Position numbers and translations under genes: made by a program. The notes beneath the pieces were generated by a model. It was not told the origin of the DNA. It saw nothing but the letters and a program-made list of their open reading frames with translations, and did not search any database. 64,000 nucleotides of DNA. Origin: Nectonema munidae (lineage: Eukaryota > Nematomorpha > Nectonematoida > Nectonematidae). Positions within the stretch are counted from its first letter, which is position 1. Each line of letters opens with the position of its first letter. The stretch spans positions 1 to 64,000 of the forward strand of contig JAUIRK010000329.1 of NCBI GenBank assembly GCA_030549495.1, written 5' to 3'. Of the stretch, positions 1 through 12,600 are shown piece by piece.

Positions 1-138
1 TACACAGGTATAATGTATATAGGTAATAACTTATGTAGCATCGTCTCCCCGAATGAGGTATATCAAATCTTACATCTAGCAGAATGTAAACAGAAAGTTG
101 AACATTGTCTCCCTAGTCATTTTACATGGAATAGAAAC

Positions 139-277
139 CATCGTAGTATACAGGTTGAAGATGAATCATCGTAGTATACAGGTTGGAGATGAATGATTGT
201 AGTATACAGGTTGGAGATTAATCATCGTAAAATACAGGTTGGAGATGAATCATCGTAATATACGGATTGGAGATAAC
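139..277. repeat. 28-bp tandem repeat, about five copies
   Basis: A unit reading CATCGTAGTATACAGGTTGG plus GAGATGAAT recurs at 139, 167, 195, 223 and 251, exactly 28 bp apart, with 1-4 differences per copy. The last copy runs out near 277. Bases 1-138 and 278-360 hold nothing else I recognise, although the motif 'tacaggtt' recurs near 304. Confidence 0.85.
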
Positions 278-359
278 ACGCAAGTTGTCTACCCGCGTTC
301 AACCGTACAGGTTATGAGATTTAGATATATACGATAAAAAGTTTTTGGAATATTTATAT

Positions 360-3300
360 CATGAAGATTACTCGCGTATGGAATTTTTTGATTTTAACAT
401 AATTAACTTAAATACCCAATCAATTTCCAATAAACTGTTTGAACTAGAATATTTTATACTTGATTTCAATAAAACAGTAGGAAAACCCTTAAGCATCCTT
501 GCTATTGGTTAGATAATGAGTCTTCTGATTGGTTCATAGATGGTGGTTATACATTTATTCACCTTCCTTGCAGATTAGCTAAACACGCAGGTTTGCGTTT
601 CTTAGTCCATGATAGTTTGACATTTAAAATTAGTACTAATCAGCATATAGGTCACACATTTGAGTCATTTTCTGTTGATATAATTTTTCCTTCAGCAAAA
701 AATTTGAGTTTCTGTATGTTCTGACATTTTTTGTTTCAATGAAGAAATTTTAAATTTTTTGAAAAGCAAAAAAAACAGCTTCTAACAATGATACCATACT
801 TGGAGACTTTAATGTTAACTTGTTTGATGTTGATTACAATTAAATTTATTAAAAAAATATCAAAGCAGTAATAAATAGCAATAATTATCCTCTACTCTTT
901 TAGACACTTCTTTTTACCATATATTTAAAATATTTATAAAGCTTTTATTTTCCTATTTTTATTTCCGAACATAGTACTATTATGTTGTCTCTAAATTTGT
1001 ATGAACCTTACTCAAGTACCAATTATTTTGAATTTTGCAGCGAGCGTTTGTTTATTGAAAGTATAAGTAAAGTTAAAAATGGTGTGACTTAAAGAGTATT
1101 TTGATTCTCCCGAAAATTTAACGTACTTAATAAATTCAATTATTTCAAGGAACATAAATGAGTCCACTCTGAGAAGAGTTACCAAGAACAAAGGTAGATA
1201 TATAAACATAAATTAAATTGTTGGGTGACACAAGAAATACTCAATCTCATTAAAAAATAAGACAAATTACATAAAAAGATGAAAAAATGTTTGAATGGCA
1301 ATAAATTTAAAGAAGAATTTGTAAGATGTCGAAAAAAAAATAAAACATAAGATAATATTTCAAAAACAAAGATACTTTTCTAAACTTTTTGAAAATGTCA
1401 GTTTACCAAAATTTATTTGGTCTAATTTAAGAAAAATAATTGAATTGTAAAAAAGTAAAAACCTTAAAAATGAAAAAGTTATATGTATATAGTTCAAACA
1501 ACAGATCGAACTATAACTGATGAAAGAAGACTTTAATAAATTTTTAATGAGTATTTTTCTTCAAATATGTCTATGAAAAATAACGATGGAGCTGAAATTC
1601 AAACAAATGACACTGACCATTTTTTTTTCTTGAAAAAAATTAATAAAGATGACATTATAATGGCAATGAAAGAAATTAAAGCTAAAAAATGGTGTGATAT
1701 TTTTAACATATCCATACACAGACTAACTATAATAAAAGACCATGTATTAGAATATTTAGTTATTGTTTTTGATTCGTCCATTGAGTTTAGCCTTTTTTCC
1801 ACTTCTCTCTAAATTAGTAAAATTATCCCTATTTTCAAATAAGGTGATAGACGTTTAGTAGAAAACTACCGACCAATCAGTATAATCGCTACACTATCTA
1901 AAATATTCGAAAGAATATTACATAATCAAATCTCTGCATATTTAGATAAATATAACATATTTTATTTTTTTCAATTTGCTTTCCGAAAAAAATACTGTAT
2001 GGAATATTTACATTCGCTTTTTGTAGAAAAAATTTCCCAACATTTGGATACTTAAACTTGGAAACTTTGGTTTTTCTCAATTAACTATTAATTTTTGTCT
2101 AGACATCAAGTGGAAACCATTAATAACACAATATCTTCAAGACCTATTTTGCCAGGAATACCTCATTGCTCATATCCTTTGTTCTTTTCTTTATATATAT
2201 AAAAATGATATAGGTAACTTAAATCCTTTTTTCACCTTTTTGATGTTTGCAGATGACGTCACATTGCTTCTACCAATCTCAACTGTTGCTAATACTCAGG
2301 AAACTATTACACTTCAATTAAGTCCAGCTTTACGACAATTAAAAAATGGTGTACAGATAATTTTCTAACTATAAATTATGCCATTTTTTAGGACTATTTA
2401 TTAATAGTAAACTTACATGGAGTGATCACTTAAAGTGATTACTTCATTTAAAATACTTAAATTAAGGTATAAAAATTATTTCGAAATAAATATTAAATGA
2501 GTGTTATATAAAGTCGTAAGTAATACTACCCCATTTTAATTATATCATGTTAAATTGGGGTTATTTTAATTTAAGTAGTACTGAAATTTTACAATAAAAT
2601 ATTGAGAATTGTTTTTAATCTAGGATAGGGAGATCATACTGTATGTATATTTTATTAACAACAAATTGTTGAAAATGAAAGATATGTATTTACTTCAATT
2701 ATTATTATCAAAATTTATATATAAATACGTTTTTGATTTACTTCCTGAAATTTTTTCTGCTTAGCAAACTTTTGTGCATCAAACAACTGGATATTCCTTA
2801 AGATCTCCAAAAAAACTCATCGTCACTCGGTATTGAATTAAAAGTTTAAAGAAGTAAAGTATAGAGTAATGTCATTTTGGAACGCGTTTCCGGTAGAAGC
2901 AAAGTTTTGTGAAAATTCTTTTTATAGATTTAAAAATTTGCTTATAAACTATTTTCTAAATAATTATGAATTGGAATGTAATATGGCTATGCATGTTTTA
3001 GTTGATTACTTTATATATGTGTTTCTATGGGTGTTTTCCTTTATGCGTGTCTTCTTTAAATTTTTGCTGTTTTTATGTTGTTTTTCGTCTTCTATCCACT
3101 TCCATTTGGGACTTCAAGGAATTTAGCCCCCCTTAGACTTTTCCTTCATTCAATCCATCTTTGATTTGGCCTTGTTCTCTCTCTCTCTTTGCTTTTGTTT
3201 CAACCATTATTCTCCTTCATAATTTCCACTTCTTTTTGTGCTTATATATGTGTTATATTCTTGTATCACTCTTCATTTATTTTTGTTATATGCATGTATC

Positions 3301-3430
3301 TTTTAGTCGACATTTGATTCCTAATAGCTGTAACTATGCTCACTCATAATATTACGATAGCGGCCATATGGCCTTCTCAACACACCCTTGCAGATTTTGA
3401 AAATATTTTGTTTATTTTTATTTTAAATAA
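360..3430 (+). mobile_element. Decayed non-LTR retrotransposon (LINE, Jockey/CR1/L2-like)
   Basis: Translated pieces follow the usual order of a LINE ORF2. An AP-endonuclease-like start (NTQSISNKLFELEYF) lies near 400 and the catalytic motif GDFNVN near 808. A linker follows near 1215. Reverse transcriptase begins with ENYRPISIIATLSKIFERIL at about 1859-1920 and has the active-site motif FADDVTLL near 2245. The C-terminal motif MSFWNAFPVEAK (the family's LWNSLP block) is at 2869. The tail is AT-rich and ends near 3430 in a TTTTATTTTAAATAAATA-like stretch. Many stops and frame changes break the frame, so the copy is old and dead. The 5' end is uncertain. The exact clade cannot be set without a tree. 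Confidence 0.8.
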
Positions 3431-3551
3431 ATATACTCATCACAATAGTATGTTTAATCTTTATTATATATATTTTACTTCTGCTTAATAAAACTATGAA
3501 ACTGTATACTTAATATCAACTAACATATTTACTTCTATTTTTTATTTTCAG

Positions 3552-3620
3552 GGCGATTTCAACGTTTATGAGAAAGAGTTCACTATGTCTGACATTCTCA
3601 CTGGTATCACTCAACATAGG
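3552..3620 (+). CDS. Candidate upstream coding exon of the SLC45-like gene
   Basis: This is 69 nt between a good acceptor (tttattttcag) and a donor (AGG|GTAAAA). It is open in frame and reads GDFNVYEKEFTMSDILTGIT plus QHR. It enters and leaves in phase 0, as needed to join the exon at 12325. I do not recognise the peptide, and SLC45 N-termini are poorly conserved, so support is splice signals and phase only. The codon use is less AT-rich than the flanks. It may instead belong to another gene. Confidence 0.5.
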
Positions 3621-6600
3621 GTAAAATGACAAAATTATTATTATAAATTAACGTATATTTATACAAATGCATATATAAAATGTAATTTTAGTCAAGTCAA
3701 CAAAAGTTTAAAGTTAACTGTTCAATTTTTTACCTTTATTTTAAATGTGTGATTTGAAAAATTGTAAAGCTCAAAATTTTTAGATTCTTACATTTTATTA
3801 TGTTTAAGTTGATATTATTAAGATTGTTTGTTTTTTTTTAGAAGAAAATTGTAGCTTTTTTTGTATTCTTCTAGACTTTCCATTTGTGTGCAGTTTAAAT
3901 TTGATGAGCCGGCTATTCTAATTTAACATTTTTTTTTGACTTTTAAAGATTTTATTAACTTTAAAACAACACCTTGTTATTTTGTTAAAATGATATAATT
4001 TTTGAAGAGTAGTGAGATCACCCATTTACGACCAATGTTCCTATTTTGGAACATAAGTAATTTCATCTTCGTCTGCTTTTTTCAATGACTTTGAATATAA
4101 ATCGTCTGCGTTTTTTAGATATCGTCTGCGTTGCTTAGCCTTAAATGGGTTAATGCCAAGCAAAGCAGACGATATCTAAAAAAACGCAGACGATTTATAT
4201 TCAAAGTCATTGAAAAAAGCAGACGAAGATGAAATTACTTATGTTCTAAAATAGGAACATTGGTCGTAAATGGGTTAATTTGAATTCTAACTCTTGAAAC
4301 AATATTTTTATATATATCACAAACTTTTTCTTGATTTTTTTTCACAGACTCTTTCCTGATTTAAATATAGTTTTGCATCAAATCGTTTGCTTTTTTCTGG
4401 GATCAAATGGGTTAAGGTAGTTTTATATCGAAGTACTGTCACCTGATTTTACTGCGCTCAAATGTGATAATAAAATTTCTTAATGTTGTCTTCTTTTTTT
4501 GGATTAAATATGTTGTTGTTTTATATCAAATTCCTTTATTGTCGTCTGTTTTTCTAATATCAAATGGTTAATAATAATTTAAATGTTTTAGGAAAAGCAG
4601 ATGGCATCAAGAAATTTTCTACCCTAACGTTTTATAGTTCTATTTATCAGGATGTAGATGATTACTTTTTAACGATCAGAATAATCAGACGCTATCTAAT
4701 GTAAAGCAGAAGATTTGTATTAAAAGCATTAATAAATGCAGACTTTTTTATTTTTGTAAAGTCAACATATGTCAACTATAGGAGATAACCGGTTAAGATA
4801 CTTGTATATAAAATTGCTGTCATCTGCTTTATATGCGATCAAATATGTTACAATCAAATAATCATTTGCCTGATGACTTGACCATGTATCAAAAGGGTTA
4901 TAAAGTTCATGAAACAATTTTGTTATTTTACCTTTTTTTAATTTTTTTAAACCCCATTTTGAAAATGGCTTTTTCAATTTGAGCACAAAGGGTGAATTTA
5001 ACATAGTGACTTAGTATATTTGCAAATGGTGAAAATATATGTATTCTGACAAAATCTTATTTTGGGGTAGTTCTTTCTTACTACAAGAAGTTTGGAAAAA
5101 GTTCTTTTTTTTAATAAATACGTGGTTTAGGTATTTTAGTGTTGTGTATTTTATTTGGAAAATTCTTTACTTTAGATTAAAGAAATTTTTGGTTGTGGCA
5201 CCGCTTGTGTTGTATCTCCGATACATGAAATACTTTTTGAAAATGTTTTTCATCACATTCCAACGGTTGAACAGAAAAATCCTATTTTCAGGAGATTGGA
5301 AAAAGAAATTACGGACATTTACGTAAGATTGACTTTCTTAAAAAAATAAAAGTTTTTTAAAAATCTTTTTATTTGAACTAAGAAAATTTAAAATTTTAAA
5401 AAGTTCAAAACTTGTCTACTTTTTTATAGCGTGTTCAACTTATTTACCATGAACTTTACTTAAGTATACCCCTAATCATGCTTGAATTTTTCTCAATCCC
5501 TGATTTTTGATGATGACATACTAATGCCAACATATCTTTAACTACGGCATACGTATACCTTGTTTATATAGCTCTAAAAAATTAATCAAACTTTACACTT
5601 GGCTTATTTTTTGAAGATATGGTGGGAATTCTGTGCAATGGTCAGTGAATTTTATAATATGATGTTTAGATAGGTTAATAACTTTTATAGTTTTTTTAAT
5701 TTAAAACCAAAATAAATTTATTTTTGTAGAAATAAGAAATCTGTTTTCTCAACTCCAAAAATGCGATTTTTAGATCAAAAATAGATTGCACTGGCTATAA
5801 TGTCATAATTAAATTGGATTTTTTTTGACTTAAACTGATTTTTTTTAAATTTAACAAATTTTTTTTATATGTATAAATTTTTGAATATAATAATTATAAA
5901 TTATTAATAAGACGGATTATAATCAATCCGTCAAAACTTTTGAATTTATTTTATCGAAAACTTATTTACACCTTGTATATTGTATATGTATGCTTTGCCC
6001 ACATCCTGGGTGGCAATGAGGGTGCGGGTCAGGAAGGGGGGGGGGGCGTTAAATGTAATCCAATTTTTTGTCTTCTCACAAATGGCTTATCTTTAAAAAG
6101 TTATTGCTCAATCGATTTCCATAAAGAGACATCTGTGAGAATACAAAAAATTAGGATACTTTTTAAGTGAATAAAATATTTTTATAATTGATGATAAATT
6201 TTAGTATACCTTTGTTTTTAAAATACTCTTCTTAACCCATTAAGTCACAATCCTCCCATTTGGGAACATAAGTAATTTCATCTTCGTCTGCTTTTTTCAA
6301 TGACTTTGAATATAAATCGTCTGCGCTTTTTAGATATCGTCTGATTTCTATGGTACTTAATGGGTTAAGTATAAAAGGACTTAACTACGGGCAATAATAT
6401 TTTAATTTTAATCATAAATATCCAATTATTTCTCCCTTTATTACGTTATCATTTGATTAAAAAGTCTAACTGGGTGTACGTGTCTACACATTAGTAAGTA
6501 ACATTCTTTGTGATTATATGAATGTCTCCCTGTTTTGCAATATCTCTCACTTAGAAGTTTTTGTGGGATAAAAGGAATCCAAAATTTTGAAAAAAGAGTT

Positions 6601-9600
6601 GGGGTTAGTTTTAGTAGAAATTAAGTGTCAGCTCAGTTTTCGGATGAAAATATTTATATAAATCAAGAAGATGATTTTGAAAATTTGTTAGATAAGAAAG
6701 AAAACGAAGAAAGATCCAAACGACGTAAAATAAAATACCTTTATCCAGTAGAAGAAGATCTCGAAAATTTTAAAAATATTTTTTATAAAGCGTTGGAACA
6801 AGTGGAATCTTTTGACAGAAAACAAAATTAAATGTTAATGAAGCAATAGAAAATTATCCAGGCATTGTTAAACAATCTGCTCATTTGGTGACTACACTTT
6901 CTCCAACACAAGTTAAGGTATCACGCTTGTTTTCAGCTCTTCGTTTGATAAGAACTGTTCAAAGAGCAGCTATAAAAGAGAGGATGACCGGAGCTTTTTT
7001 TGGGAATAAATTTAAAGTTGACATTTTATTTTTTGTTTTTAAAGAATTTTGCTTATAGTTTTGAATGCTATTTTAATTCATTGAATAAAGAAATATATTT
7101 TTTTCATTATTTAAAAAAACTTAATTTAAATAACAAAAAATATTAATTTGTATTTTTTGGGGTATAAATGTAGGTTTGTGATTGATTTTTTTATTAAAAT
7201 TGAAACATCAATCAATGATCAAAAATAATTTTCTGATTGTTAGAGTTTAATACTTTTGTTCAGTGTCGTTTTTAATTTATCGAGTACATAAGTGACTTCA
7301 ATTGAATATTAGGACTTTATTAAATCGTTTTATTTTTTGATAAAATTTCATTATCCAATATTATTATTTGTTTCGATATCGTCATTATTAAAAGATAAAA
7401 ATAAATGAGTTATCTTATATTATCTTTTTTAGTTTTGATAAAGCAAAGTGTCGGTTAAAATTTATTGCATACAAATTTATCTTGCTCATATTTTAATTTT
7501 ATATCTTTCCAAAATTTTTCCTTACAAAAAATACAAATTTTATCGATTCAAACTAGATTTTTGTAAACTCTTTCTATCTAAAATCAGAATGAAGTACTTT
7601 TAATTTCAAGTTTTTGAAGTTGGAATCGCACTTTTGAAGGAGCTTGAGTCCAAGGCTCACTATTAAAAATCTTGGAGTGGGAGTCGGACTTTTGAAGAAG
7701 TTGGAGTTTGAGTTTCCTATGATCAACCTTTTCAAGGTTTCATAAAGATAGATATTCTATTATTTGAATCGACAAAGTTAGAACCATCTCATTTTCTCTT
7801 TTGTCTCTTAATAAATAAAAAATAGAATCTTCGCTCATTTTAAAATTTACAAGAGCGCATTCATGTATCAAGTGTAAGATTGTAATCAGGTGTTCCTTGC
7901 ATTTAGGTGTAAGATAATAATATAATTCTAAGTCCACAGATTTTTAAAAATACTTTATCAATTATAAAATTTATTCTTTATGTTAGCGTTCATGTTTTAT
8001 ACTCATTTAATATTTAAAAAGTGAGCTATACAAATCATTTACAACGCAAACTCATCATTAATCCATTTATTACTTCTATAAAGATATAACATGCTTACAT
8101 TCTGAAATAAAAAAAATAAAAAGTTAAAATAAAAAAGTCTTTGCCAAAAGAATCGGAAAAATGTATCGAAAATGTTCAGACATTCTATAATAATAATAAT
8201 CTCAAATACTTCCTTAAATTTTAGCTAATTCCTATTCTTGCATCTAAATGTGTCTCTATTTTAATGAAATTAGCGTGGTAAAGTACCCAAAGAAAACTGG
8301 ACACGTGTCGTAAGAAGCGAAGAGTTTGACAATGGTATTCTGGAACCGTAAAAGATGACAATGCAAAACGTTTTGTTCCCTTCATTGATATTTAATTTCA
8401 ATTATATTTATATATTTATTGATTAATCTATTTGCCAAAAATTTGTCAGTTTTCAGATATTTATAAAAAAAAAATTTTTTTACACAAAATTCTTTTTACT
8501 TCATTTTATGAAGTTTTAAATGCATTTTTATTGTCTGTTATCAGTATTAAATACTACAAAGTAATTATAATTTTTATCCCTGTTTTTTATTTTGTAAAAG
8601 CTTCATTTTCTCTAAATAAATTATTTTTATACTTTTATTATTTTTTAAATATATTTGCAAATAAAACTCTGAAACATTAATCTATTTATTGTAATAAAAT
8701 AATATTTTAGTATGAAAATATAGAATTGTTTAACTTTAAACACCCAGGTATACTACGCATTCGCTTCATTCATAGACGTATGACTTTTGAAGCAAAAATT
8801 CATCTCGAAAAATCATCAAAGAAACTGCTAATTTTTAAAATACTAAATATTTCAGTCATATCACTGGAGATGAATGACATCACAAACAATTCACTGCATA
8901 CGGATATGTTTTTAAATTTAAATAAAAGTACAAATTCCTTTTGGATTAAAATGCTTGTTAAGTGGGAGGAGTTCCTGCTAGATTAATTCTTATTACGTCA
9001 ATTGATTGGTCCATTTATGGTCAGGCTTTTCAACAAGCTTTCCCATAGGTATTATCGTATTCTGAATGAATATGGAGAATGCAAACTTTGGTCAAATAAA
9101 TAATGGCATTGAATGAAGGGAAAAGTTTTAGCTCATTATTTAGTTTGGATTTGATTGTGCCGATTAAAAATATTTGTGGATTATTTGCCATTGAAAATTA
9201 TAAATTGCCATCTTAGAAGAAGAAGAAGAAAAATTTCTTGTTAACATTATCCACATACAAAAAAATTACCAATTTTTATACTTAAAAAAATATAAGCTAT
9301 ATAGAGATTGATTACTAGGTCAAGATAACAATGATGATGCAAATGTTGTGTTTGGTTTTCGTAAAATTTTAAACACTATAATTAAAGATTTTGAACTAAC
9401 AACATTCACAACAATTTGGGAAAATTAGGATTTTAAAAAGAGCCTGCTTCTAAAATAGGTTTGATTTAAACTACATTAAAAAAATTTTTTACATGGATAA
9501 TTTTTATTTTACTTACAGAAAATTAAAAATAAAATTTTAATACATCTTATTCTCGCGTGATCAAAGAAAAGTGCCACTTAGAGATGAAAAGTGTAATTAA

Positions 9601-12600
9601 CAGTTGTTCACTGTGGCAGGTAATTTAATTCTAGTAAAGCGAATATTTGATTTATCCTACTTCGAGTAAGCGTAGATTACTTTAACATGGAAAGCAGTTT
9701 CCTGTGTTCGAGCCAGGAAAAATTTAGACATAGCCAAATTTTCAACTTATACGACTTTCACATAACAAGATTTTACTGTGTATATCATTTGTGTGTGTGT
9801 GTGTTGTGTAATATATGTATATGTGTGTGTGTGTGTGCGTATGCATTTATCTTCCTATTTCTTATTGATTTTGCCGAATTGAATTTTAAATCAGGTATAA
9901 AACACTAATCTATCTCTCTGTGCGTGTGAACATGATAGCATTATTAGTATTGTAAAAGTAGCTTCTCTTTTGAAATTTTAAATAAGCTCTCTTCATTCTC
10001 TCTACAATACTTTTGCACTCACTACTCACTGGCTTAGCAGAGTTTGGCAATCATTATTAGGTTTTCGTGATGGTGGTTATGTCAATAATGATCTAAATTT
10101 TGACGTAGAAACAAACAGAACAATTTTCTTCTAATTCGCATTTTTCAATATTGAAAACAAAGCTTATCTCCCTCCGATCATCCTTCCATCCACATACACA
10201 TGTACACACATGCATATAGTTATTATTTATTAGTTTTCATCCATATAATTCAAGCTCATTTATCTTTTATAACTTCTTCCCTACATACATGCATTCAACC
10301 TGGAAGTATATATGTGTACTCGGTATATTGATAGGTGTAAGAATGATTTGACTAGCATTTATTAATTCTGAATCCATGTCAGTTACTTCAATCCAGGACA
10401 ATGAATGAACACAGCGCAAGGTAAAAATCCTCTCTAATGTTGATGACAGTAATGTTATAACATTTTCTCTATTTCACTATTATAATTACATCATCAATAT
10501 TTCATCTTGAATTTTATTGCAATTCTTTTTAAATACCCAATCAAATTTCAAACCATTTTTCAATTGTATAAAGAGATAAAAGACCTCTCCTACTCTTTCA
10601 TTTCAAAAAGCTCAGGCATCCAGAAAGCAAGGAATCCAAGGAACTTCACTCACTACAGTATTGTAAGTTCAATAATTTAGCTTATATTTTATTTTTTATT
10701 CCTGAAAGTATAAATGATTTTTTCGATGTAAAGACTAAGTAAAACATTTTAATCACAATTAATTTTTTTCGAGAGTATATACCTTATGCAACAGGTTATT
10801 GCAGTATGCTAACACATGTGTCAACTTCTGAGGGGACATAGGAAACTCCGTTGTTAGCCTTCAATGTTTAACTAAAATTATATTGCAATATGAAAACTAT
10901 TTTATCTGTTCTAAATTTTGGTAGCTGAACTAGTAAAATAATATGGGAAAGATTTGAAGAAATAAGTCAAAGAAATCTTTATTGCTGCGCAATAAAGCCT
11001 GACCATAAAAGATTTCTTTGACTTATTTCTTCAAATCTTTCCCATATTATTTTACTAGTTCAGCTACCAAAATTTAGAACAGATAAAATAGTTTTCATAT
11101 TGCAATATAATTTTAACCCATTTACGGCCAATGTTCCTATTTTGGAACATAGGTAATTTCATCTTCGTCTGCTTTTTTCAATGACTTTGAATATAAATCG
11201 TCTGCGTTTTTTTAGATATCGTCTGCTTTGCTTGGCCTTAAATGGGTTAATTAAACATTGAAGGCAAACAACTGAGTTTCCTATGTCCCCTCAGAAGTTG
11301 ACACATGTGTTAGCCTCTGCAATAATCTGTTGCATAAAGTATATACTCTTGAAAAAATAATCTATCTATTAAGTGTAATCTACTTTTTAAAAGGATTAAT
11401 TAGTTTCTCTGGAATGTCTAAAGTGTGATTTATTTTATTGATTAGCGCAGGATCTTTTTTATCATGTGTTCGATAAATTTTATCGATTTCACTTAAAATT
11501 TATTTCAATAACATTTTTGATCAATTCAAAAATTGGGTTTTGGTGGTGGGAACGGCATTTTTCGGTCTTTTCATCTCTAGTTCTGTCGTAATGGTTTTAG
11601 CAGTAAAGAATTCATTTTAAAAATAATCATTATTAATAGGTGGTTTTTATTAATGAAGTTAGATTTTTTAAAAAGCATTTTGTATTACATTGAATTTCTA
11701 ATATACAGTGAGACCTTGTTTATCCGGCACTGTTGGTTTCACACATATTCTTGACGAATTGTTAAGTGTTGGATTAACTAAATTTCTACGAATGTATGAA
11801 ATTTATAAGGACTCAATACCTCAAACTAAAATGTTATCTATTTAATGAAGAAGTATATATAATATTTATGTTTTTAATGTGAAAAAAATGTTTACCAAAT
11901 TATTACTTCAACTTCTATCCTACTCCAAAGAGATGGGATAAGTAAAGAAACTAGTGCGTCGTCGATGCATTCATTATCTTTAGCTATAAACTCGGATTCA
12001 CCGAGAACCATATGGAAAATATTGAACTTCCTTTGTGAGCATCTCACAGTCAATCTTAAAATGGAAAAATAAAATTTTAATGTTTTGTCTGTTTGCTTAA
12101 CAAACCCTACACGCATATTTAAAAGAAATTAGTTTGATTCGAAGCACTGTCGTTGTCGGAATGTTAATGTCGGATAACGGGGGAGAAATTCATTCAAAGA
12201 ATCTGTTCCAGTCATCGCTTAACGGTATTTTGTATGAACGAGGTCTGACATCTAATTACGAAAATAACTATTTCGAATAAACTGGAAGCCAAACAAATAT
12301 AAAAGATCGATACTTCATTTTCAGGGCGCTCCTCCACCTCTCCTTGAATACGGTACTATCAAAGGGTATGCTATACCTTCCCTTAACGTATACATATTAA
12401 AATGTTTTTCAGAGCCAAATCTTGCTGACCAATTGTTTTGGACTTTACTTGTCGGAGGTCGGTGAATAAAAAAATAAGCTTCTTTAAGGATAAAAGTATT
12501 AGACAGGAATCGTCATGACATTCGTATGAGGTAAAAATCTGTTGGGATATTCAAAACAAAACTCTTTATTTAAAAAAATAATTTAATGTAAAATATTCTT

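Noticed and set aside
10400-10424. 24-nt microexon (GACAATGAATGAACACAGCG...) between AG and GTAAAA
   Set aside because: It contains an in-frame stop in the required phase and has a weak pyrimidine tract.
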